In this document: piece by piece, positions 1-6,960 of the stretch | Layout: every line of letters starts with the position of its first letter | Numbering within the stretch: position 1 is the first letter of the stretch | Assembly (NCBI GenBank): GCA_937890135.1 | Contig: CALBYC010000125.1 | Coordinates: 1 to 10,396 of the forward strand | Length of the DNA: 10,396 nt | Reading direction: 5' to 3' | Origin: an uncultured Parabacteroides sp. | Lineage (GTDB): Bacteria; Bacteroidota; Bacteroidia; Bacteroidales; Tannerellaceae | Made by a program: the position numbers and the translations under genes | The notes under the pieces: model-generated | The model's database searches: none | What the model was told of the DNA's origin: nothing | What the model saw: the letters and a program-made list of their open reading frames with translations, nothing else

Positions 1-485
1 TGGTAAATTTCGGAGGCCATACCTATGCCGCCGGACTCTCTTTGAAAGAAGAAAACCTGCAACGGTTCGAAGAACGGTTTTTGCAAATAGCTGCACAGGA
101 AATCGTGCCGGAACAGCTGGTCCCTCAAATTGATATCGACGCAATATTGGACTTGAAACAAATCAATGCCAAGTTCATGAGCGACTTGAAAAAGATGAGT
201 CCGTTCGGTCCGGACAATCACAAGCCTGTTTTTTGTACGTATGGCGTGCAAGATTATGGGACAAGCAAATTGGTCGGACGTGAGCAGGAGCATATTAAAT
301 TGGAAATTATCGATAGCAAGTCCGCGTCATCCCCAATGCATGGCATCGCATTTGGCATGAGCCGATTTAATGCCCATATCAAGCAGATGAAACCGTTTGA
401 TATTTGTTATACCATTGAGGAAAATACATATAACGGGAACACGACGTTGCAGCTGATGGTCAAGGATATCAGGACAGAATCATAG
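1..485 (+). CDS. recJ: Single-stranded-DNA exonuclease RecJ, C-terminal part (5' end outside window)
   Basis: RecJ is a 5'-3' exonuclease acting on single-stranded DNA in recombinational and mismatch repair. Only the last 160 codons are visible, in the frame beginning at base 3, and the frame is open to the left edge. The first residues read VNFGGHTYAAGLSL, the GGH-x-x-AAG motif of the DHHA1 nucleic-acid-binding domain that completes the RecJ active site. It is followed by the C-terminal OB-like domain with the family pattern 'MSPFGPDNHKPVF', then HIKLEI and HGIAFGM. The DHH catalytic motifs must lie upstream. A TTG at 42 could be read as a start, but the GGH motif lies before it, so this is a truncated view of a longer gene, not a 147-residue protein. 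recQ follows after 14 bases, which suggests co-transcription. RecJ and RecQ are known to act together at stalled or gapped forks, so the pairing makes functional sense. Confidence 0.93.
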   Translation, partial: VNFGGHTYAAGLSLKEENLQRFEERFLQIAAQEIVPEQLVPQIDIDAILDLKQINAKFMSDLKKMSPFGPDNHKPVFCTYGVQDYGTSKLVGREQEHIKLEIIDSKSASSPMHGIAFGMSRFNAHIKQMKPFDICYTIEENTYNGNTTLQLMVKDIRTES

Positions 486-499
486 AAAGCCCGTAGCGT

Positions 500-2401
500 A
501 TGGATATATATCACGAGTTACTTCAGCGATATTGGGGATATGTCTCTTTTCGCCCATTGCAGGAAGACATCATCCGCTCAGTTTGTGCCGGAAAGGATAC
601 CTTGGGCCTGATGCCGACAGGCGGAGGGAAGTCCATAACCTTCCAAGTCCCTACTTTGGCAATGGAAGGGATTTGCATAGTGGTGACACCGCTTATCGCA
701 TTGATGAAAGACCAAGTTGATAATTTAAAACGAATAGGGATAAAAGCAACTGCTATTCATTCCGGCTTAAGCAGGGAAGACATGATAGCGCAGTTGGAGA
801 ATTGTATTTTTGGCAACTACAAATTCTTGTATGTTTCTCCGGAAAGGCTGGGAACCGAATTGTTCCAGAATAAACTTGGTGCAATGAATGTCTGTTTGTT
901 GGCCATAGATGAAAGCCATTGCATTTCTCAATGGGGATATGATTTTCGTCCTTCCTACTTGAAAATAGCCGACATCCGTACCTTGTTGCCGGGAGTGCCT
1001 GTATTGGCATTGACGGCAACCGCCACGCCCGAAGTAGTGGATGATATACAGGAACGTCTCCATTTCAAGGAAAAGAATGTTTTCCGAAAAAGCTTTTCCC
1101 GCCCCAATCTGGCTTATATCGTCCGAAAGACCGATGACAAATTAAGTGAATTGGTGCATGTATTGCAGCGGGTTCCTGGCTCTGCCATTGTGTATGTGCG
1201 AAATAGGAAAAAAACAGCAGAGATAGCCGCACATCTGAAATCGGTAGGCATTTCTGCCGAATATTTCCATGCCGGTCTGCTCCATGATGAAAAGATAGAA
1301 CGGCAGAACCGCTGGAAAGCCGGAGAAACACGTGTCATCGTGTCTACTAATGCTTTTGGCATGGGTATCGACAAGCCGGATGTTCGCCTCGTCATCCATC
1401 TGAACATGCCGGGTTCCTTGGAAGAGTATTACCAGGAGGCGGGACGCGCAGGCCGGGACGAAAAGAAATCTTACGCCGTTTACTTGTGTGGTTCTAATGA
1501 TGTCTCCACGCTGAAAAAAAGAACGAATACGGAATTTCCGGATAAAGGTTTTGTCTATGACGTTTACGAGAAATTAGCCAATTATTATCAGGTTGCGATG
1601 GGCTTTGGCTTGAATACGGTGCATGATTTCCAAATAGAAGATTTTTGTAAAGTGTTTAAATTACCAATCCAGCAAACGCATTACGCTCTTAAATTGTTAG
1701 ACTTGGCTGGCTATTTGGAATACGATGAAGAGGTGGACAATGCGTCTCGCCTTCTGTTTACCTGTACCCGGGAAGAATTGTATGGCAATTTGCATCAGAA
1801 TCCTTTGACCGATTCGATCATGATGGCGATTCTACGTTCATATACGGGACTATTTTCTGATTATGCATACATTGACGAGCGGGTCATTGCCAAAAGGTCC
1901 GGATGTACCCCCGATGATGTATATCGCTTATTGGTTAATTTGTCCAAATACAACATAGTCAAGTATATCCCAGAAAAGCATACACCTATGATTGTCTATA
2001 GACAAGCTCGTGAAGAACAACGTTACCTATCCATCCCCCGTGTTGTATATGAGGAGAGGAAAGCCCGTGCCGAGAAACGTATTGCTAAAGTGATAGAATA
2101 TGTCCAGTCGGAAACGGTATGCAGGGCACGTATGCTGTTGCGCTATTTTGGAGAAGAGCTAAAGGAGGATTGCGGCACATGCGATGTCTGCCTGTCAAGG
2201 CATGAGTCTGGATTGAAGCGATCCGTTTTTAGCCGAATTAGAAAATTACTGGTGGAGCGTTTGCCGGCGGAAGGGCTTCCAGTCGAGATAGTGGCGGAAT
2301 CTATCCCATACCCTTACGACCAAACAATGCAAGTTATACGTTTTTTGATAGATCATGATGGCTCGTTTCATTTGAAAAATACGATTCTTTACATTAATTA
2401 G
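500..2401 (+). CDS. recQ: RecQ-family ATP-dependent DNA helicase with long insert before the zinc site
   Basis: This is a 633-residue superfamily 2 DNA helicase expected to unwind DNA 3'-5' in repair, probably feeding ends to RecJ. Visible motifs in order: RecQ motif 0 (YWGYVSFRPLQ, 11-21); Walker A (PTGGGKS, 39-45); TPLIALMKDQ (64-73); Walker B DESH (138-141) running into the aromatic-rich loop CISQWGYDFRP; ALTATAT near 170; and motif VI QEAGRAGRD (312-320). The zinc knuckle is intact, with C541, C558, C561 and C564. The architecture is unusual: about 220 residues separate motif VI from the first zinc cysteine, where canonical RecQ has roughly 50. The insert contains two stretches that look like winged-helix or helix-turn-helix units (about 376-412 and 459-500). 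Only 69 residues follow the zinc site, and no HRDC domain is recognisable. The ATG at 500 is supported by motif 0 starting ten residues in. No strong ribosome binding site is visible, as is usual in Bacteroidetes. RecQ assignment is firm; the paralogue class is inference. Confidence 0.95.
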   Translation: MDIYHELLQRYWGYVSFRPLQEDIIRSVCAGKDTLGLMPTGGGKSITFQVPTLAMEGICIVVTPLIALMKDQVDNLKRIGIKATAIHSGLSREDMIAQLENCIFGNYKFLYVSPERLGTELFQNKLGAMNVCLLAIDESHCISQWGYDFRPSYLKIADIRTLLPGVPVLALTATATPEVVDDIQERLHFKEKNVFRKSFSRPNLAYIVRKTDDKLSELVHVLQRVPGSAIVYVRNRKKTAEIAAHLKSVGISAEYFHAGLLHDEKIERQNRWKAGETRVIVSTNAFGMGIDKPDVRLVIHLNMPGSLEEYYQEAGRAGRDEKKSYAVYLCGSNDVSTLKKRTNTEFPDKGFVYDVYEKLANYYQVAMGFGLNTVHDFQIEDFCKVFKLPIQQTHYALKLLDLAGYLEYDEEVDNASRLLFTCTREELYGNLHQNPLTDSIMMAILRSYTGLFSDYAYIDERVIAKRSGCTPDDVYRLLVNLSKYNIVKYIPEKHTPMIVYRQAREEQRYLSIPRVVYEERKARAEKRIAKVIEYVQSETVCRARMLLRYFGEELKEDCGTCDVCLSRHESGLKRSVFSRIRKLLVERLPAEGLPVEIVAESIPYPYDQTMQVIRFLIDHDGSFHLKNTILYIN

Positions 2402-2463
2402 ACTAAAATCATGGTTTATAATCAAAAATGATTATCTTTACAAAGTTTTCTAAAGTTATATAA
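2402..2463 (+). promoter_or_regulatory. Candidate promoter/operator region of the cobalamin operon
   Basis: This 62-base AT-rich gap separates recQ from the cobalamin genes and is the only intergenic space in the window long enough for a promoter. TATCTTTA at 2433-2440 matches seven of eight positions' worth of the Bacteroidetes -7 element TAnnTTTG, with A in place of the final G and the n positions free. It would place transcription start shortly before the ATG at 2464. I see no convincing -33 TTTG at the usual 19-21 base distance; TTTA at 2415-2418 is too close. No conserved cobalamin-riboswitch box (GCCACTG-like) is present, and the space is too short for a full riboswitch. The operon may instead read through from recJ-recQ. 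The promoter call is weak. Confidence 0.3.
2418..2435. repeat. Perfect 7-bp inverted repeat (possible operator or hairpin)
   Basis: ATAATCA at 2418-2424 and its exact reverse complement TGATTAT at 2429-2435 are separated by AAAA. The right arm overlaps the first bases of the candidate -7 element at 2433, the position expected of an operator bound by a dimeric regulator. As RNA the stem would have only one G-C pair, so it is a poor terminator, and there is no clean U-run directly after it. In such AT-rich DNA a dyad of this length could arise by chance. The symmetry is seen directly; a function is inference. Confidence 0.35.
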
Positions 2464-3777
2464 ATGAAATCTCAAATAGTAATAGGCGCAACCAATTCCG
2501 GATGTGGAAAAACAACGCTCACGATGGGACTTCTTCGGGTTTTAAAACGAAGAGGCTTGTTGGTGCAGCCTTTTAAATGTGGCCCTGATTACATAGACAC
2601 CCAATTCCATACGTTGGCTTCCGGAAGTCAGTCGGTCAATTTGGACACATGGATGGCATCGGAAGAGCATGTCCGGGAGGTGTACAGTCGTTATGGGGCT
2701 GACTCGGATGTCTGCGTGACAGAAGGTGTCATGGGCTTGTTTGACGGTTACGACCGAATGAAAGGAAGTACAGCTGAGATTGCCATGTTGATAAAGGTGC
2801 CGGTTGTCTTGGTAGTGAATGCTAGTTCCACTGCTTATTCGGTAGCTGCATTACTATTTGGTTTCAAGCATTTTCATCCCCAATTGAATGTGGTAGGAGT
2901 CGTATTTAACCAAGTTTCATCAGAAAGCCATTATCGTTTTTTGGAAGAAGCATGCCGAGAGGTGGGCATCGTTAGCTTGGGTTATATGCCGAAGAATGAA
3001 GGAATACGAGTGCCCTCTCGCCATTTGGGGTTGACATTGATGGTGAAACGGAAAATGGAGTCTTTGATAGAAGAGGTGGCTGACATGGTGCAGGCATATG
3101 TCGATGTTGATAGACTTCTGGAAATAACTTCGGTTTCATTTACAATATTGCCGGAAAAAGAAAATCTTAGGCGTAAGCCTATGAAAATAGCAGTAGCATA
3201 TGATGCCGCTTTTAATTTTGTATTTCGAGAAAACATAGATGGTTTGAAAAAACAGGGGACTGTCTCTTTTTTCAGCCCCTTGAAAGATAAGCACCTTCCG
3301 ATTGCAGATTGGGTTTATTTGCCTGGTGGTTATCCTGAATTGTTCGCCAGTCGTTTGCAGCGGAATAAGCAATTGATGGAGGAAATAAAAACTTATGCGG
3401 AACGAGATGGGAAAATATTAGCCGAATGCGGTGGGATGATGTTCTTGACCCAGTCCATTGTTACGGACAAAAGAAAAGAATACCCTATGTGCGGGGTATT
3501 GCCATTCAAAAGCACGATGAGTCAGGCTCGTTTGCATTTAGGTTATCGTAGTATGGATATGCAAGGAGAAACATGGAAAGGACATGAGTTCCATTATTCT
3601 GAATTGGAGAACCCTGAAGCTTTGCCGTCTATGGCAAAGTTGAAAAATGCAAAAGGGAAAGAGGTTGATACGTCTATTTATCGGTATAAGAACGTTATTG
3701 CGGGTTATACTCATTGGTATTGGGGCGAGAAGGATATTTTTAAATTGTGGGAGAATAATGGCACGGATATATACTAA
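2464..3777 (+). CDS. cbiA: Cobyrinate a,c-diamide synthase (CbiA)
   Basis: CbiA makes cob(II)yrinic acid a,c-diamide by ATP-dependent amidation of the a and c carboxylates, using glutamine as nitrogen donor in the cytoplasm. The 437-residue protein has the usual two parts. The N-terminal dethiobiotin-synthetase-like half has a P-loop (ATNSGCGKTT, 9-18), then PFKCGPDYIDTQFH and the acidic motif VTEGVMGLFDGY. The C-terminal half is a class I glutamine amidotransferase: VYLPGGYPE precedes the nucleophile C322 in AECGGMM, and GHEFHYSE (373-380) supplies the partner histidine, H374 or H377. The pattern distinguishes it from cobyric acid synthase (CbiP), which lacks this arrangement of motifs and is longer. 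The ATG at 2464 lies eight residues before the P-loop strand, as usual for the family. It is the first cobalamin gene after recQ and overlaps the next gene by 20 bases, suggesting translational coupling. The aerobic counterpart is named CobB; the surrounding CbiG and CbiD favour the name CbiA. Confidence 0.95.
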   Translation: MKSQIVIGATNSGCGKTTLTMGLLRVLKRRGLLVQPFKCGPDYIDTQFHTLASGSQSVNLDTWMASEEHVREVYSRYGADSDVCVTEGVMGLFDGYDRMKGSTAEIAMLIKVPVVLVVNASSTAYSVAALLFGFKHFHPQLNVVGVVFNQVSSESHYRFLEEACREVGIVSLGYMPKNEGIRVPSRHLGLTLMVKRKMESLIEEVADMVQAYVDVDRLLEITSVSFTILPEKENLRRKPMKIAVAYDAAFNFVFRENIDGLKKQGTVSFFSPLKDKHLPIADWVYLPGGYPELFASRLQRNKQLMEEIKTYAERDGKILAECGGMMFLTQSIVTDKRKEYPMCGVLPFKSTMSQARLHLGYRSMDMQGETWKGHEFHYSELENPEALPSMAKLKNAKGKEVDTSIYRYKNVIAGYTHWYWGEKDIFKLWENNGTDIY

Positions 3778-4339
3778 GACAGGAGACAAGGGCATGACAT
3801 CTATCCATGGAGGAGAACGGATACCGAAGGACGATATTCGTATTGAGGCCAATGGGTGCATCGACGAGCTGAACGCCCAGATAGGAATTATCCGAAGTTT
3901 AGCTGAAAATAATGAAATGTGGCAGCAAAAGTTGCATATGATACAACTTTCATTGATGGAAACGATGAGCCACGTGGCAACGCCGTCTTCTATCCGTGAA
4001 CTGAACCCGAATCCTCTGCCGGTTGGCATGGACAAATTTTGTGAACAATGGATGGATGAAATGGGGAAGGAGTTGACAGACAACGGCTATTTTTTACTGC
4101 CTGGAGGAACGTTGTTGGCCGCACAGCTACAGTTTGCACGGACTGTTGCGAGACGTGCAGAACGTCGCCTATGGAGTCTGAACCGGCAAGACGAATTGCC
4201 TGATATAATCTTGCGTTTCATCAATCGCCTTTCGGATCTTTTTTTCATTATGGCGCGGTATGAGCTACAGAGCCAGAATTGGAAAGAAGAAAAATGGCGA
4301 AAATTTACATATAAAAGAAGATTAAATTATGAGGAATAA
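3758..4339 (+). CDS. pduO: PduO-type cob(I)yrinic acid a,c-diamide / corrinoid adenosyltransferase
   Basis: The enzyme transfers the 5'-deoxyadenosyl group of ATP to the cobalt(I) of a corrinoid, the step after CbiA. The 193-residue protein opens with the PduO-family signature YTKTGDKGMT (5-14), then RIPKDD and RIEANG-x-x-DELNA (28-40). Its C-terminal helices carry the ARTVARRAER motif, with R128 and R132 in the pattern of the conserved active-site arginines, and NRLSDLFF (156-163). This is the PduO fold, unrelated to the CobA/CobO/BtuR P-loop adenosyltransferases. I chose ATG 3758 because the signature starts at once after it; an in-frame ATG at 3647 would add 37 residues entirely inside cbiA with no family match. 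The gene starts 20 bases before cbiA ends, and the next gene begins directly after its stop. The last 20 or so residues are rich in Lys, Arg and aromatics (WKEEKWRKFTYKRR), a tail outside the catalytic core whose role is unknown. Confidence 0.92.
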   Translation: MARIYTKTGDKGMTSIHGGERIPKDDIRIEANGCIDELNAQIGIIRSLAENNEMWQQKLHMIQLSLMETMSHVATPSSIRELNPNPLPVGMDKFCEQWMDEMGKELTDNGYFLLPGGTLLAAQLQFARTVARRAERRLWSLNRQDELPDIILRFINRLSDLFFIMARYELQSQNWKEEKWRKFTYKRRLNYEE

Positions 4340-5752
4340 ATGCACATGGAACAAGGACGAATTATAGTGGCTGGAATTGGACCTGGCTCTCAACAAGATA
4401 TTACGCCGGCTGTACTGCAGGCAATCCATGATTCTGATGTGATAATCGGATATAACTATTATTTCAAGTTCATCGAAGAGAATCTTCGGCCGGGTACGCG
4501 ATGCATTGATACAGGCATGAAGCGAGAGAAGGCACGTGCTGAACAAGCATTTCAATTAGCCGAACTTGGGGAAGACGTTTGTATAATCAGTTCTGGTGAT
4601 GCTGGAATATATGGCATGGCTCCATTGATATATGAGATGAAGCGGGAGAGAAATAGTGATGTAGAAGTGGTTGTATTGCCGGGGATCAGTGCTTTCCAGA
4701 AGGCTGCATCGCTCTTAGGTGCACCCATGGGACATGATTTTTGTGTCATATCTTTGTCTGATTTGCTAACTCCTTGGGCGAGTATCGAGAAACGTATTAT
4801 TGCAGCGGCTGAAGCTGATTTTGTGACTGCTGTATATAACCCCAAAAGTGAAGGACGATATTGGGAGCTTTACCGTTTGAAAAAACTTTTTTTGCAAAGT
4901 CGTTCTCCTGAGACTCCAGTCGGATATGTCCGCCAGGCAGGAAGGGATGGGCAAGTAATTTGCGAGACAACATTGGCGGATCTTGACCCGGAGGAAATAG
5001 ACATGTTTACTATTGTCATCATTGGCAATTCGCAGTCATATTTCTATGATAACCATTTTGTAACGCCTCGTGGCTATTATGCAGGGGAGAAAAATGAAAA
5101 AGCAGGCATTGGGCAACAAATCATGATAGAAAGTTTCCATACGATAGAGAAAGAGTTGAAGAATCAAAATATACCGTTGGGTCGCAAATGGGCATTGCTT
5201 CATGCGATTCATACTACGGCAGATTTTGAAATGGAAAACTTGCTGCATGTGGATGAACATGCTGTGGAGAATCTGTATCGGTTATTTGTGGAAAAGAAGA
5301 TTGATACGATTGTGACGGATGTGACGATGGCTGCTTCTGGCATTCGGAAGGGGGCGCTTCAGCGTTTAGGCGTTGAGGTGAAATGTTACTTGTCCGATGA
5401 TAGAGCCATACGATTAGCTCAAGAAAAAGGAATTACACGTACACAAGCTGGCATCCGTATAGCTGTGGATGAGCATCCAAATGCTTTTTTTGTTTTTGGG
5501 AACGCACCTACCGCATTGATGGAACTATGTACATTAATCCATAAGAAGTACGCTTGCCCGAGTGGCATTATTGCTGCCCCGGTAGGGTTTGTGCATGTTT
5601 GTGAATCCAAGCATATGGTTAAGCCTTTTACTTGGATACCAAAGATTATTGTAGAGGGGCGCAAAGGAGGAAGCAATTTGGCGGCGACATTGACGAATGC
5701 CGTGCTTTGTTATGATGATGCCCAATATTTGAGACCGGGAAGAGATGTATAG
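4340..5752 (+). CDS. cbiH-cbiC: Fused CbiH-CbiC: precorrin-3B/cobalt-precorrin-3 C17-methyltransferase and precorrin-8X methylmutase
   Basis: This 470-residue bifunctional corrin enzyme has two complete domains. Residues 1 to about 245 are an SAM-dependent tetrapyrrole methylase of the CbiH/CobJ type, which methylates C17 and contracts the ring. Motifs are GIGPG (12-16), SSGDAGIYGMA (84-94), VLPGISAFQKAA, and FVTAVYNPKS followed by YVRQAGRDGQ. Residues 262-470 are CbiC/CobH, which moves the C11 methyl group to C12 to give (cobalt-)cobyrinate. Motifs are IHTTADFE with the likely catalytic H291, DVTMAASGIRK, FGNAPTAL, APVGFVHVCESK and GRKGGSN. Each half has the full length of its stand-alone family, joined by a short linker near 245-262. 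The two activities lie far apart in the pathway. The ATG at 4340 follows the previous stop without a gap; ATG 4346 is an equally good start, since GAGGA at 4331-4335 is nearer to ideal distance from it. Identity of both halves is secure. Confidence 0.93.
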   Translation: MHMEQGRIIVAGIGPGSQQDITPAVLQAIHDSDVIIGYNYYFKFIEENLRPGTRCIDTGMKREKARAEQAFQLAELGEDVCIISSGDAGIYGMAPLIYEMKRERNSDVEVVVLPGISAFQKAASLLGAPMGHDFCVISLSDLLTPWASIEKRIIAAAEADFVTAVYNPKSEGRYWELYRLKKLFLQSRSPETPVGYVRQAGRDGQVICETTLADLDPEEIDMFTIVIIGNSQSYFYDNHFVTPRGYYAGEKNEKAGIGQQIMIESFHTIEKELKNQNIPLGRKWALLHAIHTTADFEMENLLHVDEHAVENLYRLFVEKKIDTIVTDVTMAASGIRKGALQRLGVEVKCYLSDDRAIRLAQEKGITRTQAGIRIAVDEHPNAFFVFGNAPTALMELCTLIHKKYACPSGIIAAPVGFVHVCESKHMVKPFTWIPKIIVEGRKGGSNLAATLTNAVLCYDDAQYLRPGRDV

Positions 5753-5770
5753 ACGGGAGAATTTATAGAT

Positions 5771-6958
5771 ATGCAAGAATTTATCATAATCGGCATAAAT
5801 GATGGGAGATGCCCTTTCTTCTCTCCTGACATATTGCGTATCATACGGCAGCATCGTGTGTTTTCAGGGGGGAAACGCCATCATGAGATAGTGCTCCCTT
5901 TCTTGCCTGAACCATATCGCTGGATTGATATTGCCGTCCCGTTAGACAGGACGTTTGAAGCATATCAGGAGATATCCGGGACAATCGTAGTATTTGCTTC
6001 GGGCGATCCTCTCTTCTATGGTTTTGCAAATACTGTTTTGAACCGTTGTCCTGATGCAACCGTCAAAGTGTATCCCGCATTCAATTCGTTGCAACAATTG
6101 GCTCATCGATTGAACATGCCATATCAAAATCTTCATGCCGTTTCTTTGACGGGGCGGGATTGGCCTGCTTTTGATGAAGCCCTCATACGCGGTGAAACCC
6201 TGATAGGGGTGTTGACAGACAGAGTGCATACACCTGCGGTCATTGCGCAGCGAATGTTGGATTATGGTTATTCCAACTATGAAATGCACATTGGTGAGTT
6301 GCTTGGAAATGAGAAGAATGAGCGGATTCGTTCGTTGCCTATAGCCGATGCTGCTCGACTGGAAGATGTGTTATTCCCGAATTGCTTGCTCTTACAGCAA
6401 ACATCCAAACGTCGGCAATGGTTTGGCATCCCTGATTCTGAGTTCCATCTATTGAATGGAAGAAGCAAGATGATAACAAAAATGCCTATTCGTATGGCAG
6501 ATTTGTCTATGCTTGATTTGGCAAACAAGACATCTTTATGGGATATAGGTTTTTGTACCGGTTCGGTTTCGATTGAAGCCAAATTACATTTTCCTCACTT
6601 AAAGATAACTTCGTTTGAAATCCGTCCGGAGGGGAAAGATTTGATGGCATTGAATGCCTGTAAATTCGGAGCACCGGGAATTACAACGGTAATCGGTGAT
6701 TTTATGGAGGAATCTTTAGACCGATTCCCTGCACCCGATGCGGTATTCATAGGAGGGCACGGAGGGCAGTTGGTGTCTATGATTGCTTTGATTAAGAGAT
6801 ACTTGAAGCCAGAGGGAGAAATCCTTTTTAACTCTGTGTCTGATGAAAGTTTAAAAATGTTCGATGAAGGCACTTCAAAAGCAGGAATGAAAATCGAAGA
6901 GGTCTGTCGAATAGCAGTAGATATGTATAATCCAATATTAATTTATAAAGCGAAATAA
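5771..6958 (+). CDS. cbiE-cbiT: Fused CbiE-CbiT (CobL-like): cobalt-precorrin-7 C5-methyltransferase and cobalt-precorrin-6B C15-methyltransferase (decarboxylating)
   Basis: This 395-residue protein is laid out like CobL. Residues 1 to about 205 are CbiE, a tetrapyrrole methylase acting on C5: the N-terminal strand FIIIGINDG, ASGDPLFYG (76-84), then SLTGRDW and the ELLGNEKNERI stretch. Residues from about 217 are CbiT, a Rossmann-fold SAM methyltransferase that methylates C15 and decarboxylates the C12 acetate side chain. FGIPDSEF (218-225) is the usual CbiT entry motif, ITKMPIRMADLSML follows, the SAM-binding loop is LWDIGFCTGSVSIEA (256-270), and IGGHGG (327-332) matches the late substrate-site loop. 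The loop reads DIGFCTGS where many CbiT proteins have DIGAGTGS, so it is slightly atypical but keeps the key Asp and glycines. GGGAGA at 5755-5760, ten bases before the ATG at 5771, is a plausible ribosome binding site. It sits 18 bases after cbiH-cbiC and two bases before the next gene, in one operon. Confidence 0.94.
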   Translation: MQEFIIIGINDGRCPFFSPDILRIIRQHRVFSGGKRHHEIVLPFLPEPYRWIDIAVPLDRTFEAYQEISGTIVVFASGDPLFYGFANTVLNRCPDATVKVYPAFNSLQQLAHRLNMPYQNLHAVSLTGRDWPAFDEALIRGETLIGVLTDRVHTPAVIAQRMLDYGYSNYEMHIGELLGNEKNERIRSLPIADAARLEDVLFPNCLLLQQTSKRRQWFGIPDSEFHLLNGRSKMITKMPIRMADLSMLDLANKTSLWDIGFCTGSVSIEAKLHFPHLKITSFEIRPEGKDLMALNACKFGAPGITTVIGDFMEESLDRFPAPDAVFIGGHGGQLVSMIALIKRYLKPEGEILFNSVSDESLKMFDEGTSKAGMKIEEVCRIAVDMYNPILIYKAK

Positions 6959-6960
6959 CT

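Noticed and set aside
42..485. Stand-alone 147-residue protein starting at TTG 42
   Set aside because: The frame continues upstream to the window edge and the RecJ GGH-x-x-AAG motif lies before the TTG, so this is the tail of recJ.
2418..2435. Rho-independent terminator after recQ
   Set aside because: The stem is only seven pairs with a single G-C pair and no proper U-tract follows; a regulatory dyad or chance is more likely.
2402..2463. Cobalamin riboswitch upstream of cbiA
   Set aside because: The gap is far too short and has no conserved B12-box sequence.
3647..3757. Extended N-terminus for the adenosyltransferase
   Set aside because: The extra 37 residues lie wholly in cbiA coding sequence and match nothing; the family signature begins right after ATG 3758.
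3538..4083. 181-codon antisense open frame across the cbiA/pduO junction
   Set aside because: It is opposite two genes with clear family motifs, has no recognisable domain and no promoter or ribosome binding site; it is a shadow of their codon use.
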